From Membranipora membranacea (Eukaryota; Bryozoa; Gymnolaemata; Cheilostomatida; Membraniporidae), in NCBI GenBank assembly GCA_914767715.1, contig OU612071.1, forward strand, positions 17,294,948 through 17,358,947: a DNA stretch of 64,000 nucleotides, given 5' to 3'. Positions 60,775 to 64,000 of the stretch are shown here, piece after piece. Below the pieces are notes generated by a model, which did no database searches, had not been told where the DNA came from, and saw nothing but the letters and a program-made list of their open reading frames with translations. The stretch's first letter is position 1. Each line of letters starts with the position of its first letter. Both the position numbers and the translations under genes were made by a program.

Positions 60775-62220
60775 ATGTCAGCTATTGAATTTGGAGCCAG
60801 CAAGCCTACCTATGATCCTACATGGGTTAAAGGATTTCCGGTTGTAGGCCAAGGAGTCATCATATTCAACATGGTCAGAAAGAGCCCGTTCAGCATCTTT
60901 GTCAGTCCAAAGCTAGAAGAAGGAGCGAATGGAGCAGATGAGTGGATCAGCCTCACTGTAGAAGAGACCTCTGCTACTTTCCGTGAGTGTCACAACGGTG
61001 AGACCAAGGTACTGAAAAGAGTGAACACTGTCGCAAAGCAAGGAGACTACAGCCAACCTGTTGGCTATGATTCAGAGCATAAGATAGCATACTGGCTGAG
61101 CTATAACCGAGACCTGCTCCAACTGAAGTATGGAAGAGGCTACGTCATGTCCCAAACCACATGTCTCGACTATAACTACATTGGGGAGCCCGGCTCTCTG
61201 CCTGAAGCAACTGAGGAAAGCATTCGAGAAGACTACAAGTACCTGTTCAGCCCAACTGTCAGAAGAACCATCGAGCTGTATGACCAACTACCCAAAGCAG
61301 AGTTGATCAATAGCTATGCCTCCAAGATTTTGGCTGCAGGTACAGAGGAATATTCTAAGATGGCTGTCCTAGCAGCTGGATCTTTCGCAAAGAGGCAGCA
61401 TGTCAAACAAGTAGAGAAAGATGAGGCTGAACAACTTGCTTTGACACTCATCGATGTGGAAAGGCAGGTTCAACTGAGGTCCAGCCCTTTCGTGACCAAC
61501 TGGTCTCCAATAGTCAAGGACAGCAAAACTCTGACCTTGGATGACCTTGACAGTGACAAGTTCACATTCTCCGCCAGTCTCCCTGAGGCCTGCCAGGAGC
61601 TCTACAATAATGTTGTGTCCTGTACTCTAGACAGCCCCAACGATCCATATCCACTCTCTGATGCTATCGAATACAGCATCAACACTGAGGGAATGACCCT
61701 GAACACTACACTGAAGAGCAAAGACGAATTTGACGATCCAACACAAGTCTATCTGAGAGTCACCCTTGGTCCACACAGGGGAAAATCTGCAGGAATTCCT
61801 TACGTTATGGAAATTTGGCCCAAACAATGTGGAAGCACCATCCATAACCATGGAAACTGCTATGCTGTCATCAGTGTCATCCATGGAGCCATCGATATAG
61901 AGGTTTACAACAAGCATACCAGCGATACTGATGCCAAACACCTCATGAAGTTCACTGCACGTAAAGGTCAACACACGTGGATCTCCCCCAACTGGTTCCA
62001 GACTCACAAACTGTGGAACAGCACACCAACTTATACAGCCACAATCCAGTGCTATCAGTACAGCAAGGCTGACACCACTAACTGGCCTTATTTTGACTAC
62101 GTCAGCGATGATAACACAATCGATGAGTTTTTACCAAACAGCGACTTCACATTCCACGAATTGAAGAAGATTGTTATGCAAGAGTACAAAGACTATGTCG
62201 AGGGCAATGCTAACAAATGA
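60775..62220 (+). CDS. Cysteine-dioxygenase-like cupin protein with unknown N-terminal domain (481 aa)
   Basis: A single uninterrupted coding exon of 481 codons, unlike the fragmented genes around it. The C-terminal half resembles the cysteine dioxygenase type I cupin: a first cupin motif GSTIHNHGNCYAV (His357 and His359), then GAIDIEVYN, and a second motif with His411 in WFQTHKLWN, giving a plausible three-His iron site. Cys362 and Tyr427/Tyr429 are candidates for the Cys-Tyr cofactor known in this family, though the Cys sits closer to the His pair than in mammalian CDO. The N-terminal 140 residues (VKGFPVVGQGVIIFNMVRK, DEWISLTVEETSATFRE, KIAYWLSYNRDLLQLKYGRG) form a separate domain faintly like the farnesoic-acid methyltransferase-type beta domain, which is only a suggestion. 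It has no signal peptide, so it is probably cytosolic. The start was chosen at ATG 60775 because it follows the acceptor directly. Substrate is unknown. Confidence 0.85.
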   Translation: MSAIEFGASKPTYDPTWVKGFPVVGQGVIIFNMVRKSPFSIFVSPKLEEGANGADEWISLTVEETSATFRECHNGETKVLKRVNTVAKQGDYSQPVGYDSEHKIAYWLSYNRDLLQLKYGRGYVMSQTTCLDYNYIGEPGSLPEATEESIREDYKYLFSPTVRRTIELYDQLPKAELINSYASKILAAGTEEYSKMAVLAAGSFAKRQHVKQVEKDEAEQLALTLIDVERQVQLRSSPFVTNWSPIVKDSKTLTLDDLDSDKFTFSASLPEACQELYNNVVSCTLDSPNDPYPLSDAIEYSINTEGMTLNTTLKSKDEFDDPTQVYLRVTLGPHRGKSAGIPYVMEIWPKQCGSTIHNHGNCYAVISVIHGAIDIEVYNKHTSDTDAKHLMKFTARKGQHTWISPNWFQTHKLWNSTPTYTATIQCYQYSKADTTNWPYFDYVSDDNTIDEFLPNSDFTFHELKKIVMQEYKDYVEGNANK

Positions 62221-62886
62221 ACACCTTGACGACAACTTGACTTTATTCTTTTGATAATTACTGGTAGTAGAGCTATTAATCCCAGTTGAAAGCAGCCTCA
62301 TTCTTGTAGACTTGAATTTTCTGAAAAACAAACCATCTCTTTCTCCGAAGTTTTTGTAATTGATTTATTATCCTATCAAGGCAAGCAGTAAACTTATTTT
62401 TATTTGCATTCACCATTATACAAAAATGTACTCCCTGATCAAAAAAATATTTATGGCGACGTAGGCACAGTCATTTAAAATACATATAAATCGGCACAAT
62501 TATTTCTCAGTCTTCGGACAGAGACAGAATTGCAATTTTAACCCACATTTGAGGGAAAGAATTATAAATGTTTTCATGATCCCTTTCTTATTGGATCATG
62601 TTGCTAAATTAAGACCATGGGTCATCAAATGAAACTGTCATATAAGGGATCATAACGATTTGGGACCTGAAAGTGCATTAGGCAGAATCTACATTGGATT
62701 GGGACAAAATATTGTTGGTGGAGTATTCAAACTCATGACAGTGGATAATCTCTGCGATGTAGCAAATCCTTATTTAATGTATGCTTCCGCAAGCAACAGT
62801 CGACTGACTCCTTTATAAGGCAATAACAAAGTTATTCTAGTGTGAATACAACTACATTGTGGTCTCAATTGTCTCTAATCAATCTA

Positions 62887-62892
62887 AATAAA
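62887..62892 (+). terminator. Candidate poly(A) signal of the cupin gene
   Basis: AATAAA about 670 bases after the stop at 62220. Position is the only support. Confidence 0.3.
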
Positions 62893-64000
62893 CCATAACT
62901 CAATGTTCTTATAGTAAAAAATGAACGTACAACATTCACCTATGTTGCCCAGTACGACTATTTGTAGGATTTCATATTACAGCCTGTAGCCTATGTATGG
63001 GCTTTGATTGGTTGGGCGGAATGAAAGGTGCCAATACATTTGCTAATTGCAGCATTGCTTTCTTACTTGATGCGAAGTTAAAGTAGAACAGAGCAGCGCA
63101 TACCAATAATCGCATGCAAGCACAATGTCAAAGAATCAAAGTTGGTTTCAGTCCCTTTCCTTAGCCTGGGCAGGCTGTTAGGGGTGGTTGGGGGAGGGGG
63201 GACAGCCGTGGTTAATCCATTGGACAAGAGGGGACAACTCACAATTATATTGCAATAATTGTGAATTTGGAATAAAACATGAGTTGTCTGATTTGATTCA
63301 ATGGACTATTTTTTGTGTGGGCACAATATAGAAATACACTAAGTCGATGTCTATCTACTTCACTCCAGCCAGTCTCTTCTGAAGTCTTTAATTTTTGTTA
63401 TATATAGTTGTTAGTCGGTTGAGTAAGCAGGTCAAATAAAACCTAGTGTGTACAAAGACAAAGCAAGATGATACTGTAGCCAAGAACAAGGCTATATCAA
63501 ATAGGTATTCTTAAAAGCGCGGTTATTAATTGTCTCAATGCCCACTAGTTTGTTCAGCTTGACCAGCATAAAGCACAATGCTGTGCTCGGTAGCAGTGAA
63601 ATTTCCAAGTGACGTATTCACCTTCACAAATGACACAACTTGGAGGAACTAAGTATTCTGGGGAGAAAAAGTTCTGCATTCTGCACTGGCTTAATATAGT
63701 GAAAATTATGGCTAGCTGACATATAATCAACCCTATATATTGTAAAACCTAGGCTTGTAAAAGCTGCTGCTGCTAGCTGATACTAAGGCATCCCCAAACA
63801 CGCTCATATTCGCACCTCAATTGAAGTAGGAGTTGAAATTATTGACTTAACTGCTCAAAAATAGAATTCGCTTTTTGAAAAGTTTAAACATGCTAGAATT
63901 AAAAACTCAAGAGTTACTTACTTCTATTTCCCAATGGAATTATTTGGCTTGGATTGCAAAGGAGTGGTGAACTTGATGTTGGGGCAATACCAAAGGGGTA
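62893..64000. other. Right-end intergenic region
   Basis: No gene recognised. AT-rich sequence with a short G-rich stretch at 63180-63205 (GGGGTGGTTGGGGGAGGGG). One TTTGATTGGTTGGGCGG segment near 63003 resembles the GGCTCTGATTGG repeats further left. Confidence 0.4.

Overview
The window looks like nuclear DNA of an invertebrate animal. It is AT-rich, its genes are cut into short GT-AG exons separated by long introns, it carries dispersed DNA transposons and tRNA-derived SINEs, and it contains two innexin genes, a gap-junction family used by protostomes and cnidarians. A lophotrochozoan is my best guess, but the sequence does not fix the phylum. Most genes had to be assembled from small exons. 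I checked exon joins by intron phase, by splice signals and by comparing paralogues inside the window.

Layout. Positions 1-12853 (minus) hold the 5' two thirds of an innexin gene whose 3' end lies outside the window. Positions 22647-32321 (plus) hold a complete eight-exon innexin of 398 aa. The two are head to head, with putative non-coding first exons near 19.56 kb (minus) and 20.0 kb (plus) around a short shared promoter with two GC-box-like direct repeats. Both innexin genes carry tandem duplications that copy the edge of an exon together with its splice site.

Positions 34713-55233 (plus) hold three genes built from a shared set of modules. Gene C (34713-39495) has a signal peptide, an NHL-type propeller, a Thr-rich stalk and a C-terminal module I call X. 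Gene A (43022-48308) has a signal peptide, a fibrinogen-related domain, a long Thr-rich mucin-like stalk and one transmembrane helix. Gene B (49695-55233) has a signal peptide, the same fibrinogen-related domain and module X. A and B share their first five exons with identical lengths and phases; B and C share their last three exons with identical lengths and phases. All swaps occur at phase-1 introns. This extracellular recognition-type cluster, with the unrecognised module X, is the most interesting feature of the window. A 2.04-kb hAT-like transposon with perfect terminal repeats and an 8-bp target duplication sits between genes C and A.

Positions 57173-57958 (minus) hold the last two exons of a NRF-6-like acyltransferase-3 membrane protein. 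Positions 60775-62220 (plus) hold a 481-aa protein coded in one exon, with a cysteine-dioxygenase-like cupin at its C-terminus. The rest is intron, intergenic DNA, MITEs and simple repeats.
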